From: Halichoerus grypus
Taxonomy: Eukaryota > Chordata > Mammalia > Carnivora > Phocidae
Direction: 5' to 3'
Assembly: GCF_964656455.1 (NCBI RefSeq)
Contig: NC_135714.1
Span: forward strand, 121,879,131 to 121,943,130
Length of the DNA: 64,000 bases
The position numbers and the translations under genes are program-made. The notes beneath the pieces were generated by a model, which saw only the letters and a program-made list of their open reading frames with translations, made no database searches and was not told where the DNA came from. Shown here piece by piece: positions 44,298 to 56,541 of this stretch (position 1 is its first letter; each line of letters begins with the position of its first letter).

Positions 44298-44499
44298 TGG
44301 GGCACCTGAGTGGCTCAGTTGGTTGGGTTTCTGACTCTTGACTTCAGCTCAGTTCATAAATCTCAGGGTCCTGGGATGGAGCCCCTGGGTGCACTCTGTG
44401 CTCAGCCAGAGTCTGCTTGAGATTCTCTCCCTCTCCCTTTGCCCCTCCCCCTGCTCACACTCTCTCTCTCATAAATAAATAAATCTTTACAAATAAATA
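44298..44499 (+). mobile_element. CAN-SINE
   Basis: GGGGCACCTGAGTGGCTCAG head, CT-rich body and AATAAATAAATCTTTAC tail. The target-site duplication AAATGTATGTTA is at 44286-44297 and 44500-44511. Confidence 0.93.
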
Positions 44500-44778
44500 A
44501 AATGTATGTTATTTAAAAATATATTTTGTGTATTTCTTTACTATTTTCTATATTTTTCAGGTATTCATTAGAATTGTATACACACTATACTTTGAATTTA
44601 GAGTGGGTACTACCTTCAAAGAATTTAAAGCAATTTACATATATTATGCCATTTACATTTAAACACATATACACAACCAGCACTAGTCTCTGAGATGATT
44701 TTTATATATTTTATTGCATATTTTCTCACCTTCTATCTCATGCTATCGCCAAAGTCAAACACTCAGGGTCTAGATCCT

Positions 44779-44912
44779 TTATTCTCAAAAGGTGGTCCAT
44801 AAACTGTTAGTATCACATTACTGGGGCACTTGTTAGAAATACAGAATTCCAGGCATTACACTAGACCAACTGAGTCACAATTTTCATTCTAACAAGAAAC
44901 TTAAGTGATCAG
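44779..44912 (+). repeat. hAT-Charlie type MITE fragment
   Basis: CTCAAAAGGTGGTCCATAAAC, GGGGCACTTGTTAGAAATAC and AGAATTCCAGGCATTACAC fit the MER5/MER3-like group of non-autonomous hAT elements. The 3' half is shortened. Confidence 0.55.
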
Positions 44913-44937
44913 TAGGCATAAAGCAGTAAGCTGCTTT

Positions 44938-45141
44938 GGGGGCACCTGGGTGGCTCAGTCAGTTAAGCATCTGACTTTGGCTCAGGTCACAATCCCAGCA
45001 TCTTGGGATCAAGCCCTACATGTGGCTCTGTGCTCATGGGAGAATCTTCTTTTCCCTTTTCCTCCCCCTCTGCCCCTCCCCCTGCTCATGTTTGCTCTCT
45101 CTCTCAAATAAATAAATAAAATCTTAAAAAAAAAAAAAAAA
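44938..45141 (+). mobile_element. CAN-SINE
   Basis: GGGGGCACCTGGGTGGCTCAG head, CATCTGACTTTGGCTCAGG, CT-rich body and AATAAATAAAATCTTA(A)n tail. Confidence 0.93.
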
Positions 45142-46109
45142 GAAACCCACTTTAAATGATCTATTCCTCTAAACTAAAGGCTTTCTTAATCCTTGGTTCA
45201 GCTAACTTATCTCTGTAGGTTCTGTGAAATTTATTCTTATCAATTTTACCACTAAGTGTTTTAATCTGTTAAAATTATTATTGAGTACTTCACTATCTCT
45301 ATCACTTTTACTGCCTGCAGTGTTACTGAATTTTACTGAATTAATTATTGAGGACTTAAAACAGAAGCTTCTCTTCTAGGGCTGTCTGAAAGGCTGTTTT
45401 GTTTGCAAGGTGCTGTGTCTTCCACAAGTAACTACAAATGCCATCAATTGAAAACAGGCAGAGCTGACATGCTTTAGTTCTGGTGTGTAGCCTTGTAAAT
45501 GTCCATGAGAGTTCCTAAGTTAAAAAATCAATACTAGAGTAGCTACTGTTTTCTCAAAATCCTGAGAGATTTTATGCTATATTATAGCACAATGCTGATC
45601 TCAAATCCTTTGTGATTTCTTCTCAAATTTTCTTAGTTCTCAGGTATTCACTTAATAAGTTGCCCTAGGGTTTTCTAGCTTTTTACATAAGATGACCTGA
45701 AAAGGTTCCAGAAAGATATTTTAGTATTACTACTAAGCTAGGGATTTTGCTCTGCCTAAAATAAACACCATTAACAACAACCAAAATCAAACATAATAAC
45801 TAATAAAACCCTCAAAGAGAATCATCCATATTGAAAACCATAAAAATAAGCTTCAAAAACAGCAAATTAATGGAAAAAAAAATCTTAAGATAGAAGACAA
45901 AGTTCTGTACTGTTAAGTGCTTTTTACTGTTTTAATAAAGTACCAATACTCATAGCTTCAAAAAATTATCAAATTTCCTTATCACCTTATCTCTTTGCTT
46001 TGGCTCTTGAATAGATTACCAACTTATGAGCTAGCTGGGATAAGATTTACCTGAGCATATAGAATCAAGGAAGATCATTCATTACAATTTTACCATAGAA
46101 AAATAAAGA
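45142..46109. other. Unassigned sequence
   Basis: AT-rich single-copy-looking DNA without a recognised feature. Confidence 0.4.
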
Positions 46110-46255
46110 ATGTTTGAATGTAGTGTGGGTATTAGACAGTAAAAAGGAATTTATTTTAATTGTGTCAGGTGTGATAACCATATTGTGGTTACATAAGATA
46201 AATATTCTCATCTTTTAGAAACGTATACTGAAAAAAAGCTGGGCTGAAATGTCAA
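46110..46255 (+). repeat. L1M 3' UTR fragment
   Basis: TTAATTGTGTCAGGTGTGAT, AACCATATTGTGGTTACATA and CTCATCTTTTAGAAACGTAT follow the 3' UTR of old L1M (MC/ME) elements as I recall them. Confidence 0.5.
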
Positions 46256-46979
46256 AAGAAATTACCAATAGGACATACAGGTACATACCACCACCACTAA
46301 AGATGAAAAAAGTACCACCTACAAAAACAGAGAGAAAGGACCATTAGGAATCTAGAAATGACATCAATAATAGAGAAATTTTAGTATTGATGCAGGAGGC
46401 TTAAGTAAGCCATTAGTACATTAAATTAAAAGTAATGAAAGAAAAAAATAATATTTCTTTTCACTATTCATAATGTAACTGAACTAACATTATATTTGAA
46501 AAATGCTATGGTCACATTTTATGGACCTCTTGCTCCAGCTAATCACTATGATAACTCTGTTATATATATATCACTGCTCTTAAGATTTAAAATAGTTATT
46601 TAAGAGAGACATGAACACTTTGCCCACTTTCATAACATTTTTGGCTTGACCCAAGGCCAGAAGTTTTACACTGCTTTACAGCAAGCCTTTCTATTCTATC
46701 TTCTACTTACTCCATCTTGTAGGATAAGGAAGGATAATTTGGTTACTCAGATAGTCATTTTTATTAGTAGGTGGTTTCTGTGCCTAAATGCAGTAGAGTA
46801 GTGGAAAACTTCGTCCAAAAATTTGGAAATTAACCGACATCAAAAAAATTTTAACTACATTAACTCTTACTTTCTACCCCCTTCTAGGAACCAACAACTT
46901 TGGCAAAGCATATAAACATCGAAACTAACACAGCAGAAAAAAATCTTCTGCAGTGCTGAAGGTATCCATGTACAGAAAA
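46256..46979. other. Unassigned sequence
   Basis: AT-rich, with a short TATATATATA run at 46562. No feature recognised. Confidence 0.4.
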
Positions 46980-49400
46980 CCTAAGCGATATTTAAATGCA
47001 AAAAATAAATAAATAAACAATCTAAGAAAAGAGAATCATAGTTGAATGCCTCCATATTCCCCTATCAAAGTATTACAGAAAAAAAAAAAAGGAGATAAAA
47101 TTAAACACTATATGGTGCCCAATCAGGGAATTTCTGTTGTGGGTAACATAGGCACCAGGAATTCTAAAAAGCCCTCCCCTTCAGAACATCTAGAATGCTT
47201 GATAAAATACAACAAACACTTTAAAATGCACTGCTGAGTTCATCAGACATAGAACGACCTTAAAGTTGCAGAATGAAGCAGGGTTGAAACAACAGTAACA
47301 TCCACATGCAAAAGCATGGGTGTCCTCATGTTGTTTACTAATATTTAAAATCTTGAAGCTTTGCAATTTATTAGCCTGATAGGAAATAATGGACAAGCTT
47401 TTAGGTTTGAAAAAAGTGAGGAGCTGAAATTCAGAACATCTTAAAGCCCAAGAGAATGTACAATTAAAAAAAAAAAATGCCTTCTACCATAAGGAAGCGA
47501 CAAGGGAAACTTATCTATGGCATCCCTAGCTCGGAGTAGAGAAAAAGAAAATCACTCTTCTAAAAATGCATTAACCATAGGTCTTCCCCCATAGCTTTTA
47601 GCCTTGGTTTTACACTGATTATAAATCCTGAAAAACTTCAAGGAGAGAAATTAACTTAAAGAAGCAAATTGAATCCACTCCAAAATAATATAACTTCATC
47701 TCAGACCTCTCAGAATCCCAGAATTTTTAAAAAGCCAAATATGAGCACACAGTCCAAAATTATACAACCTATAAGAAAAGAAGCCTTCATAAAGGAGAGT
47801 CCAAAGAAGCAACAAACACCAAAATATGACTGCCAAGGACATCAGATTCTGTAATTTTCAGAAACACAACATGAAATGAATATTTCAAAAATCTCTAAAT
47901 ATTTAAAAGAGGGAACTAAAAACATGATGGAATATTAAAGACAATTCGAATTTTAAAAGGCTAAAGGTAACTTCTAGAAAAAAAAATAAAATTACACTCT
48001 CTATAGACACATTGAATACAAAATCAGGTACAACTTCAGAGAAAGTTAATAGGCTGAAAGGTACATTTGAGCAATTACATAAAATACAACAAAGAAAGAA
48101 AAGGTAATAAAACATACATAAGACAGAGGAAAAAAATGCAAAGTTCTAGCATGTGACCAATCAAATTCCCTGAAAAAGAGATAAGAGAGAATGGAGGAGC
48201 GGCTAGACCCCTAAGCCTAGGGTGAGGCACGTGAGGCAGCTAGGGCAAAATTTTAAGGAGGCATTTAGTCTTCTTAAATTTTGTCACCTGGAAGAGGCAA
48301 TACTAAGAAAGATAATTGGCTAAAAGTTTTCCAGAATTGAAACTTGAGATCCAGGAAACACAATGTTTTTCAAGCAGGATTAAAAAAAAAAAGAATTTAC
48401 ACCTAGTGACAATAGTAAAACTATAGAATACCAAAGACAAAGAGGTCTTAAAAGCAGCCAGAAATAGAAGATTTACTACTTTAGTAGACACTGCTGGTGC
48501 CGTGCCCATATCCTCTCTACCAGCCACTGAATCCACACCTACCCTTCTCTTAATAATTGTCCTCATGTTTTAAGAGTTTCCATACTCCCTCTGGGGACAG
48601 CCCACTGCCAAAGAATAATAAATAGATACCAAGGCCAATTCCCTAGCATTAATGTGGGACATTTCTATGGTACCCTCACGATGCAGATGGTCTTATGGAA
48701 TCAGGCTGATCTTCCACTAAATCCACATCTTTGACTACCTGCTTTTCCCATGCTACAATACTTTCCTAATTTTCTTTTTCTGATTTCAACAAACAAAACT
48801 GAGAATCCCCATCTTGGGTTTGAATCTAAGAAGTGCAATTACCAGCAAGCAAATGACAAATAGAACAGTAGCAGTTCTCAAAACAAAAATGTATACCAAA
48901 AGACTGTAGAGTAATATATTCTAAGCATTGAGAAAAGTAACTGTCAGTTAAGACTCTATTCCCAAACTGTAGTTTGAACCAGAGGTAAAATAAATACCTA
49001 TTCAGATATATCAAAACAGATTTTATCACCAATAGACCCACACCAAAAAAATTTTTAGAAATAATTTGGGACAGAAAGAAAATAATCCCAGATGGGAAGT
49101 CTGAAACACAAGAGGGATGGGAAATAAGGAAAAAGAGTAATTGATGATCATTGGGTAGACTTAATCAACAAGGCTGTATTTAAAATAATATTAATAATAA
49201 TGTTTAGGTAACAATAAATAAATTATTTTACAAAAAAAGGAGGAATGTGATTGAATTTAAGTTGCGATACCTTGCATTGTTGAGGAGGTGACAATAGAGA
49301 TTAATTAACTTAAGATTTTAAGTATGCAAAGAAACATTATAAGGTCAATCTCTAAAAAATAGAAATCAACTATATTAACTTCAAATCAGCAAAGAATAGA
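46980..49400 (+). repeat. Old HAL1/L1M ORF1-type sequence
   Basis: A-rich plus-strand text resembles HAL1/L1M ORF1, for example GAGAAAGTTAATAGGCTGAA at about 48039, ACCTAGTGACAATAGTAAAA at 48401 and AGGTCTTAAAAGCAGCCAGA at 48443, followed by a 3' portion with AGGTAAAATAAATACCTATT. It is too decayed to code. The 5' boundary is uncertain. Confidence 0.45.
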
Positions 49401-50364
49401 AGAAAGAAATGAATAGTAAACCTCATCAGAAAGAAGTCTTCAGGAAGTTCTGTTTCTGGCTACGATGGAGTAACTGGTTCTGAATTAGTCCACTCACTAT
49501 AAACAATCAAAAGTTAGACAAAAATATAAGGCAAATATTTTGAGGCATTATATACAACATACAGCATAAAACTATACTTTATGAGTGAAAGGAAAGCTCC
49601 ACAATTTCCCCACCTCTTTCCATAAAAACAATTTTCCAACCTCAGTAAAGCAAGCTGAGATCCAGGCCAAACATATGGTCCTGCTGCACTTACAAGGCAG
49701 AGATTAGAGTTCAAAGGAGCTGAAGCACATGGAATATGCATGGCAAGGAGTCAGAAAGGAGGGCACTGTGCAGAAGGGAGGTCTCAGATGTCTAAGTAGT
49801 ATTCCCTATAAGTTCTTGGGAAACGACAGGGCTATATATATGCAGGGCAAGAATACATGATGCTTTTTAGAGAGTTATTAAGAATGAAACAGAGATATTA
49901 GAGATCAAGCAGTGCTGGTGGATGTTGGAGTGCATGCCAGCCAGAGTTAAGATAGCCCTTTAATACCTCCTAATATGGTAGCTTTTTTACAATGTCAGTA
50001 TACATTAACTATTAGATGTACAAAAATAAAGGAAAATAGGATATGTAGTAAAGAAAATGTATCAAAATAAACGGAGATGACACAGGTCTTGCATTTAGTA
50101 GATAATGACTTTAAAAAGGCCATTAAAAATAAAGAATCAATGGAAAATGTGTTCAGAGAATTAAAGAAAAATATGGTCTTAATGAGAGAACAGATAGTGG
50201 ATCTCAGAAGAGAAATGAAAGCAGCTTTAAAAGGCAAATAGAAATTCTACAATAAGAGGAATAATAAAATTTAAAATGTACTGTATGGGCTTAATAGCAA
50301 GTTGGAGATGGAAGAAAAAAGAATTAGTGAAGTTGAAAAAAAATCACAGAAATTACACAATCTG

Positions 50365-50585
50365 GAGCACCTGGGTGGCTCAGTCAGTTGAGCATCCAAC
50401 TCCTGATTTTAGCTCAGGTCATGATCTCAGGGTTGTGAGATCAAGTCCTATGGTGGACTCCACACCCAGCATGGTATCTGCTTGGGATTCTCTCTTTTCC
50501 TCTCCTTCTGCCCCTGCCCCTGCTCATGTGTACTCTCTCTCTCTCTCTCTCAAAATAAATAAATAAAATCGTTTTTTTAAAAAAA
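50365..50585 (+). mobile_element. CAN-SINE in L1M
   Basis: GAGCACCTGGGTGGCTCAG head, GGTCATGATCTCAGGGTTGT, CT-rich body and AATAAATAAAATCG tail. Target-site duplications GAAATTACACAATCTG (50349) and GAAATTACATAATCTG (50586) differ at one base. Confidence 0.93.
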
Positions 50586-50796
50586 GAAATTACATAATCT
50601 GAGGACCAGAGGAACAAATGTCTGAAGAAAAATGAACAGAGTTATAGAGACCTGTAAAACAATATCAAATAATTGAACATATGTATACTAGGAGTCTCAA
50701 AAAGAAAAGATAACAGGACATTAAATTATTTAAAGAAATAATGACTAAAAATATGCTCAATGATGGGGGAAGAAATGAACTTACAGAGTCAAAAAA

Positions 50797-50979
50797 ATTT
50801 TTTTTAAGATTTTATTTATTTGTCAGAGAGAGAGAGCACAAGCAGGGGGAGGGGCAGGGAGAGGGAGAAGAGGCTCCCCTCTGAACAGGGAGCCTGATGT
50901 GGGACTCGATCCAAGGGCCCTGGGATCATGATCTGAGCCAAAGGCACACACTTAACTGACTGAGGCATCCAGGCATCCC
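50797..50979 (-). mobile_element. CAN-SINE in L1M
   Basis: The plus strand has TTTAAGATTTTATTTATTTG, a GA-rich body, CCTGGGATCATGATCTGAGC and the head complement ACTGAGGCATCCAGGCATCCC. ACAGAGTCAAAAAT is duplicated at 50783 and 50980. Confidence 0.93.
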
Positions 50980-51200
50980 ACAGAGTCAAAAATTTGAGGA
51001 AACCTCAAAAAAGATAAAATCAAAGAAAACTACACCAAAGTAAATCTTGGTCAATCTGCTAAAAACAAAAAATAAAGCAGTCAGAGAAAAAGGCACATTG
51101 CTATAGGCAACAATAAAAATAAGTGCTGACTTCTCATCTGAACAAGGTACTCCAGACAAAAATGGAACAGCATCTTTAATATGTGAAAGGAAAAGAAATA

Positions 51201-51536
51201 CAGTTGACCCTTGAACAACACAGTTTGGAACTGTTTGGGTCCACTTATACACATATTTTTTTCAATAAATACAGTATAGTATTATAAATGTATTTTCTCT
51301 TCCTTATGATTTTCTTAATAACATTTTCTTTTCTCTAGCTTTCTTTATTGTAAGAATACAGTATATAATATAACATACAAAATGTGTGTTAATCTATCAT
51401 TTATGTTATCAGTAAGGCTTCTGGTCAACAGTAGGCTACCAGTAGTTAAGTTTCAGGGATTCAAAAGTTACACACAGGTTTGCAACTGCATGGGGAGTTG
51501 GTGGCCCTAACCCCTGCGCTGTTCAGGGGTCAACTT
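51201..51536 (+). mobile_element. Tigger2-type DNA transposon (non-autonomous)
   Basis: Terminal inverted repeats are CAGTTGACCCTTGAACAAC and (inverted) GTTCAGGGGTCAACTT. The interior has TCCACTTATACACATATTTT, TATTTTCTCTTCCTTATGAT and CTGGTCAACAGTAGGCTA. It is a pogo/Tigger (TcMar) internal-deletion product inserted at TA (51199-51200). No transposase frame is present. Confidence 0.88.
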
Positions 51537-51574
51537 ATTGTTATTTAAGAATTTTATATGTAGTAAAAATATAC

Positions 51575-51930
51575 TTCAGCATGGCAAAAGAAACCATCAA
51601 CAAAATGAGAAGGCAACCTACTGAATTAGAGAAGGTATTTGTAAATGATATATCCAATAAGGAGTTAATATCCAAAATATATAAAGAATTTATACAATTC
51701 AACAATGAAAAAGCGAATAATTCAATTAAAAAACAGACAGGGACACTTGGCTGGCTCAGTTGGTAGAGCATGTGACTCGTAATCTTGGGATTGTAAATTC
51801 GAGCCCCATGTTGGGTGTAGAGATTCCCTAAAAATAAAATCTTTATTAAAAAAGGGGGTAAAGGACCTGAATAGACACTTTTCCAAATGTAACATTGTGT
51901 GTCAACTATAATTCAGTTTAAAAAAAAAAT
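51575..51930 (+). mobile_element. Short LINE-1 insertion with internal deletion
   Basis: ORF2 text AKETINKMRRQPTELEKVFV up to the AKNSIKK-like region is followed, around a SINE, by GACCTGAATAGACACTTTTC. It then jumps directly to the extreme 3' end (GTGTCAACTATAATTCAGTT plus A-run), missing the rest of ORF2 and most of the 3' UTR. ATATACTTCA occurs at the left edge and again near 52347, where L1M resumes. Confidence 0.7.
51741..51853 (+). mobile_element. CAN-SINE, old short form
   Basis: GGACACTTGGCTGGCTCAGT, GATTGTAAATTCGAGCCCCA and TGTTGGGTGTAGAGATTCCC show a clear tRNA-Lys-like T-loop (TTCGAGCC) and a short tail. It interrupts the small L1. Confidence 0.85.
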
Positions 51931-51932
51931 AT

Positions 51933-52130
51933 GGGGCCTCTGGGTGGCTCAGTCGGTTAAGCATCTGACTTGGCTTCAGCTCAGGTCATGATCTCAAGGT
52001 CATGAGATCAAGTCCTGAGTAGGGCTCCCTGCTCGGCACAAAGTCTGCTTGAGATTCTCTCCCTCTGCCCCTCCTCCCACTCTCTCTTGCTCTCTTTCTC
52101 AAGATAAAATAAATAAATGTATTTTAAAAT
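51933..52130 (+). mobile_element. CAN-SINE inserted behind the L1 A-tail
   Basis: GGGGCCTCTGGGTGGCTCAG head, GGTCATGATCTCAAGGTCAT, CT-rich body and an ATAAATAAATG tail. Confidence 0.9.
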
Positions 52131-52152
52131 TTAATTTAAAATTAAAAATTGA

Positions 52153-52300
52153 GGGACGCCTGTGGCTCAGTTGGTTAAGTGTCTGCCTTCAGCTCAGGTC
52201 ATGTCTCAGGGTCCTGGGATCGAGTCCCACATCGGCTGCTCCTCCTGCTTGTGTGCTCTCTCTCTCTCTGACAAATAAATAAATAAAATCTTTAAAAAAT
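52153..52300 (+). mobile_element. CAN-SINE with internal deletion
   Basis: GGGACGCCTGTGGCTCAGTT head, GGGTCCTGGGATCGAGTCCC, then an abbreviated body (ATCGGCTGCTCCTCCTGC) and an AATAAATAAAATCTTT tail. About 40-50 bases of the usual body are missing. Confidence 0.88.
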
Positions 52301-53050
52301 AAAAATAAAAAATAAATTAAATTAAAATATATATACACTCACACATATATACTTCAAAAATAAGGTAAAAACATTCATTATAAACAAAAGTGAAAAATAA
52401 TTACACAACAAACATAAACTACAAGAAATGTTAGAAAAAGAAGGGAAATTACTGCATATGAAAAGGTAGATCTACAGGAAAGAAAGATGAACACTGGGAA
52501 AAGTAAATAGTGTGTAATAAGGAGTTTATATTATTCTCCTTACTTCTTTAAAAGATAACTACTTATTAAAAAGTAATAATAACAAAATTGTAAGGTAGAG
52601 TTTATAATATATGAAAAAGTAGAGGATTTGTGAATAACAGCATAATCCATAAGGTATAAGTTGATAAAATTCTACTATTGAGTGGGTATAACACTTTGGA
52701 AATGAGAATTAGAAACCAGGAAGTGAGAAGCATCAAATGTGAATAAAGTGGAAGGGTCATGTGTTAAACAGAATATTGACTCCAAATAGAGTTTAATAAG
52801 TTAGGGATAGGATATTGTTAATCCTACAGCAAATACTATATCAATTAAAAAAAAAAACTAAGAAGCCAATAAAATAAATAAAACAATATTAGAACATATT
52901 CAATTAGCCCAAAGTACTCAGGAAAAGAGCAACAAAAAACAAAAAAGTAAGAAAAATGGAAAAGAAATAAGATGAAGATAGACTTAAATGCAATAAATTT
53001 AATAATTACATAAAATGTAAACAGAGAGAAAGAAAAGCAAACAGACTAAA

Positions 53051-53262
53051 CAAGGGGTTGACAAACTATGACTTACAGATCAAATTTTGCCTGTTTATTT
53101 TGTAAATATTTATTGAAAAATAGCCTCGTCTATTTACATATTGTCTATAGCTGTTTTTGTGCTACAGTGCAGGGTTCAATAGCTGTGACAGAGACCATAT
53201 GACTCATGAAGCCTAAAATATTTACTATCTGGCCCTTGACAGAAAAAGTTTGCCTACCCTTG
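53051..53262 (+). mobile_element. MER58-type hAT MITE in L1M
   Basis: Inverted ends AGGGGTTGACAAACT and AGTTTGCCTACCCTTG. The interior has TTACATATTGTCTATAGCTG and AAATATTTACTATCTGGCCC. The flanks ACTAAAC / ATTAAATA fit a decayed 8-bp duplication in the L1M reading. Confidence 0.8.
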
Positions 53263-53345
53263 AATTAAATACTCCAATTGTACAGCAGATTTTACAAGAC
53301 TGAAGTAAAAAGCCAGATCCAACCATACGCTAGCAACAAAAGACT

Positions 53346-53722
53346 TTTATTTTTATTTTTTATTTATTTTTTCTTTTTTCAAGTTTTCATTTAAATTCCA
53401 GTTATTTAACATGCAGTGTAACATTAGTTTCAGGTATAGAATCTAGTGATTCAGCACTTACATACAATACCCAGTACTCATCACAAGTGCCCTCCTTAAT
53501 CCCCATTACCAATTTAACCCATCCCCCAACCACATCCCCTCCAGTAGCCCTGTTTGTTCTCTCTAGTTAAGAGTCTGTTTTGTTTTCTGCTTTGCCACTC
53601 TCTTCCCCAAACCCCACTCCCCCCGCCATGTTCATCTGTTTTGTTTCTAAAATTCCACCCTGGAAAACAGTATGGAATATGGAGTTTCCTCAAAAAGTTA
53701 AAAAGAGAACTACCCTATGATC
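53346..53722 (-). mobile_element. LINE-1 insertion with 5' inversion (twin priming), A
   Basis: The left part (to about 53650) is the 3' UTR of a carnivore L1 on the minus strand: T-rich tail, AACATGCAGTGTAACATTAG, TCACAAGTGCCCTCCTTAAT. The right part (about 53661-53722) is L1 ORF2 in the opposite, plus orientation (GGAAAACAGTATGGAAT, GAACTACCCTATGATCC). CAAAAGACT flanks both sides (53337-53345, 53723-53731). An inverted 5' segment is the signature of twin priming. Confidence 0.8.
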
Positions 53723-54601
53723 CAAAAGACTCATTTTAAATTTTAAATTTAAAGAGACAAATAGTTGAAAGGAAAAGGATGGGAAAAGATATAGACTGTA
53801 AACAGGAAATGTAAGAAAGCTGGTGTGGTTATATTAATATGAAACAAAGTATACTTCAAAGCTAAATATATTCCAAATATATTCCAAGAGATAAAGATAG
53901 ATATTTCATAATGATAAAAGGGTCAATTCATCAGGAAGACATAATGATCTTAAAAATATGTATGAATCTAATAATAGAGGTTCAAAGCTCATGAAGTAAA
54001 AACTGATAGAACTAGAGGGAAAAACAAGCAAATCCATAATCACAATTGATCTTCAATATCCCTTTTTCAGTAATTGATATAAGGAGACAAAAATGTCAAT
54101 AAAGAAAAAGTAATATCACCACCCAACAATCTTGACCTAATTGACAAGTATAAAATACTGTACCCAGCAACTGCAGTGCATACATTCTTTTCAAGAATAC
54201 ATATAATATTCACCATAATTGAAACTATATTAGCCAGAAAACAAACCTCAATATAGTTTAAAAAATTGAAATCTCTCATAATATGTTCTTTTTCCAAATT
54301 GAAATTAAAAACCTACAACAATAGGAAAAGAAATAATTGGAGGCTAAATAATTTACTTCTAAGTAACCCATGGGTCAAAGAATAAAAAGTAACAAAATTA
54401 GAAAATGTTTCAAACAGTATGACAAGAATACAACACAGCGATATGTATGGGACATAACTAAAGTAGTGATTATAAAAAGATGTATAGCTTTAAATGCCTA
54501 TATTAGAAAATAAGATAGAAGTTTCTGACTTAAGAACCAGAAAATGGAAGATCAAATTAAAGTAAGGAGAAGGAAATAAATATTAAAATCATAACAGAAA
54601 C

Positions 54602-56452
54602 TTTTTTATTTTAGTGTAGTCCTAATAGTTTAGTTTTACTTTTGTTTCCCTTGCCAAAGGAGATATTTCTAGAAAAATGTTTCTATGGCTGATGTTTAAG
54701 AGATCACTGCCTATGTTTTCTTCTAGAAATTTTATGGTTTCAGGTCACACATTTAGGTCTTTAATCCTTTTTTTTTTTTTTTTTTTTTTTGAGAGAGAGC
54801 AAGAGCAGTGAGGAGAGGCAGAGGGAGAAGGAGAGAATCTTAAGCAGGGCTCAATCTCACAACCCTGAGATCATGACCTGAGCTGAAATCAAGAGTCAGA
54901 CACTTAACTAACAGCCACCCAGTCACACCAAGGTCTTTCATCCACTTTGAGTTCATTTTTGCGTATGGTGTAAGAAAGTCCAGTTTTCCCAACACCTTTG
55001 TTGAACAGATTGTCTTTTTCCCATTGTACGTTCTTGCCTCCTTTAACCATATAATTATGGGTTTATTTCTGGGCTCTCTATTCTGTTCTATTGATCTATG
55101 TGTCTGTTTTTGTGCCAGCATCATACTGTTTTGATTACTACAGCTTTGTAGTATATCTTGAAATCTGGGATTGTGATACCTCCACTTTTGTTCTTTCCAA
55201 GGTTACTTTGGCTATTTGGGGTCTTCTGTGGTTCCATACAAATTTTAGGATTATTTGTTCTAGTTCTGTGAAAAATGCTATTGGTATTTTGATAGGGATT
55301 GCATTAAATATGTAGATTGCTTTGCCTAGTATAGACATTTTAACAACATTTGTTGTCCAAAACCATGAACATGGAATATCTTCCCATTTGTTTTTCATCT
55401 TCAATTTCTTTGATCAATGTTTTATAGTTTAATAAAAACCTCTTGTACAGCAAAGGAAACCATCAACAAAACAAAAAGACAACCCTCAGGTGGAAGAAGA
55501 TATTTGCAAATGATATATCTGATAAGGGGTTAATATCTAAAATATATAAAGAACTTACATAAGTCAACACCAAAAAATAAATAATCCAAATAAAAATGGG
55601 CAGAAGACATTCATTAACAGACATTTTTCCAAAGAAGGCATACAGATGACCAACAGACACATGAAAAGATGCTCAACATCACTCATCATCAGGAAAATGC
55701 AAATTGAAACCACAATGAGGTATAACTTCACATCTGTCAGAATGGCTAAAATCAAAAACACAAGAAACGACAAGTCTTGGTGAGGATGTGGAGGACGTTT
55801 ACTGTGGGAATGCAAACTTGGTGCAGCCACTGTGGAAAACAGTATGGAGGTTCCTTAAAAAATTAAAAATAGAATTACCATATGACCTAGTAATTCTAAT
55901 ACTGGGTATTTACCCAAAGAAAACGAAAACACTAATTCAAAAAGATATATGCACCTCTATGTTTATTACAGCATTATTTACAATAGCCAAGATATGGAAG
56001 CAATCCAAGTGTCCACTGATGGATGAATAGATAAAGAAGGTATTATAATAATGGAATATTACTCAGTCATAAAAAAGAATAAAATCTTGCTATTTGCAAC
56101 AAGGTGGATCTACAGAGTATAATGCTAAGTGAAGTAAGTTAGAGAAAGACAAATACCATATGATTTCACTCATATGTGGAATTTAAAGGAAAATAAAACA
56201 AAGAACAAAAGAGACTCTTAACTATAGAGAACAAACTGGTGATTGCCAGAGGGGAGGTGGAAGGAGGGATGGGTGAAACAGGTGAAGGGGATTAAGAGTA
56301 CACTTATCGTGATGAGCACTGAGTAATACATACAATTGTTGAATCATTATATTGATATATATAATCACTATACTGATACTTATAATCAGTATGTATACAC
56401 CAGAAATTAATATAACACTGTATGTTAATTATACTTGAATTTAAAATTTTAA
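54602..56452 (+). mobile_element. LINE-1 insertion with 5' inversion (twin priming), B
   Basis: 54602 to about 55435 is ORF2 in minus orientation. It translates on the minus strand as [20 protein letters not shown] and [20 protein letters not shown]. From about 55443 the plus strand continues exactly downstream in ORF2 ([30 protein letters not shown]), then the 3' UTR ending ACTGTATGTTAATTATACTT and an A-rich tail. The duplication AAAATCATAACAGAAAC (54585) and AAAATCACAACAGAAAC (56453) has one mismatch. A CAN-SINE lies inside the inverted part. Confidence 0.88.
54768..54930 (-). mobile_element. CAN-SINE inside inverted L1 segment
   Basis: Long T-run, GAGAGAGAGCAAGAGCAG, AACCCTGAGATCATGACCTG, AGAGTCAGACACTTAACTAA, and a worn head complement. 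The duplications AGGTCTTTAATCC (54755) and AGGTCTTTCATCC (54931) differ at one base. Confidence 0.9.
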
Positions 56453-56541
56453 AAAATCACAACAGAAACCAAAGAAACATTAAATAAACAAATGATAGAG
56501 AATTTTTAAAAACACAAGTTGGTTCTTTGGAAAGTTTTCTG

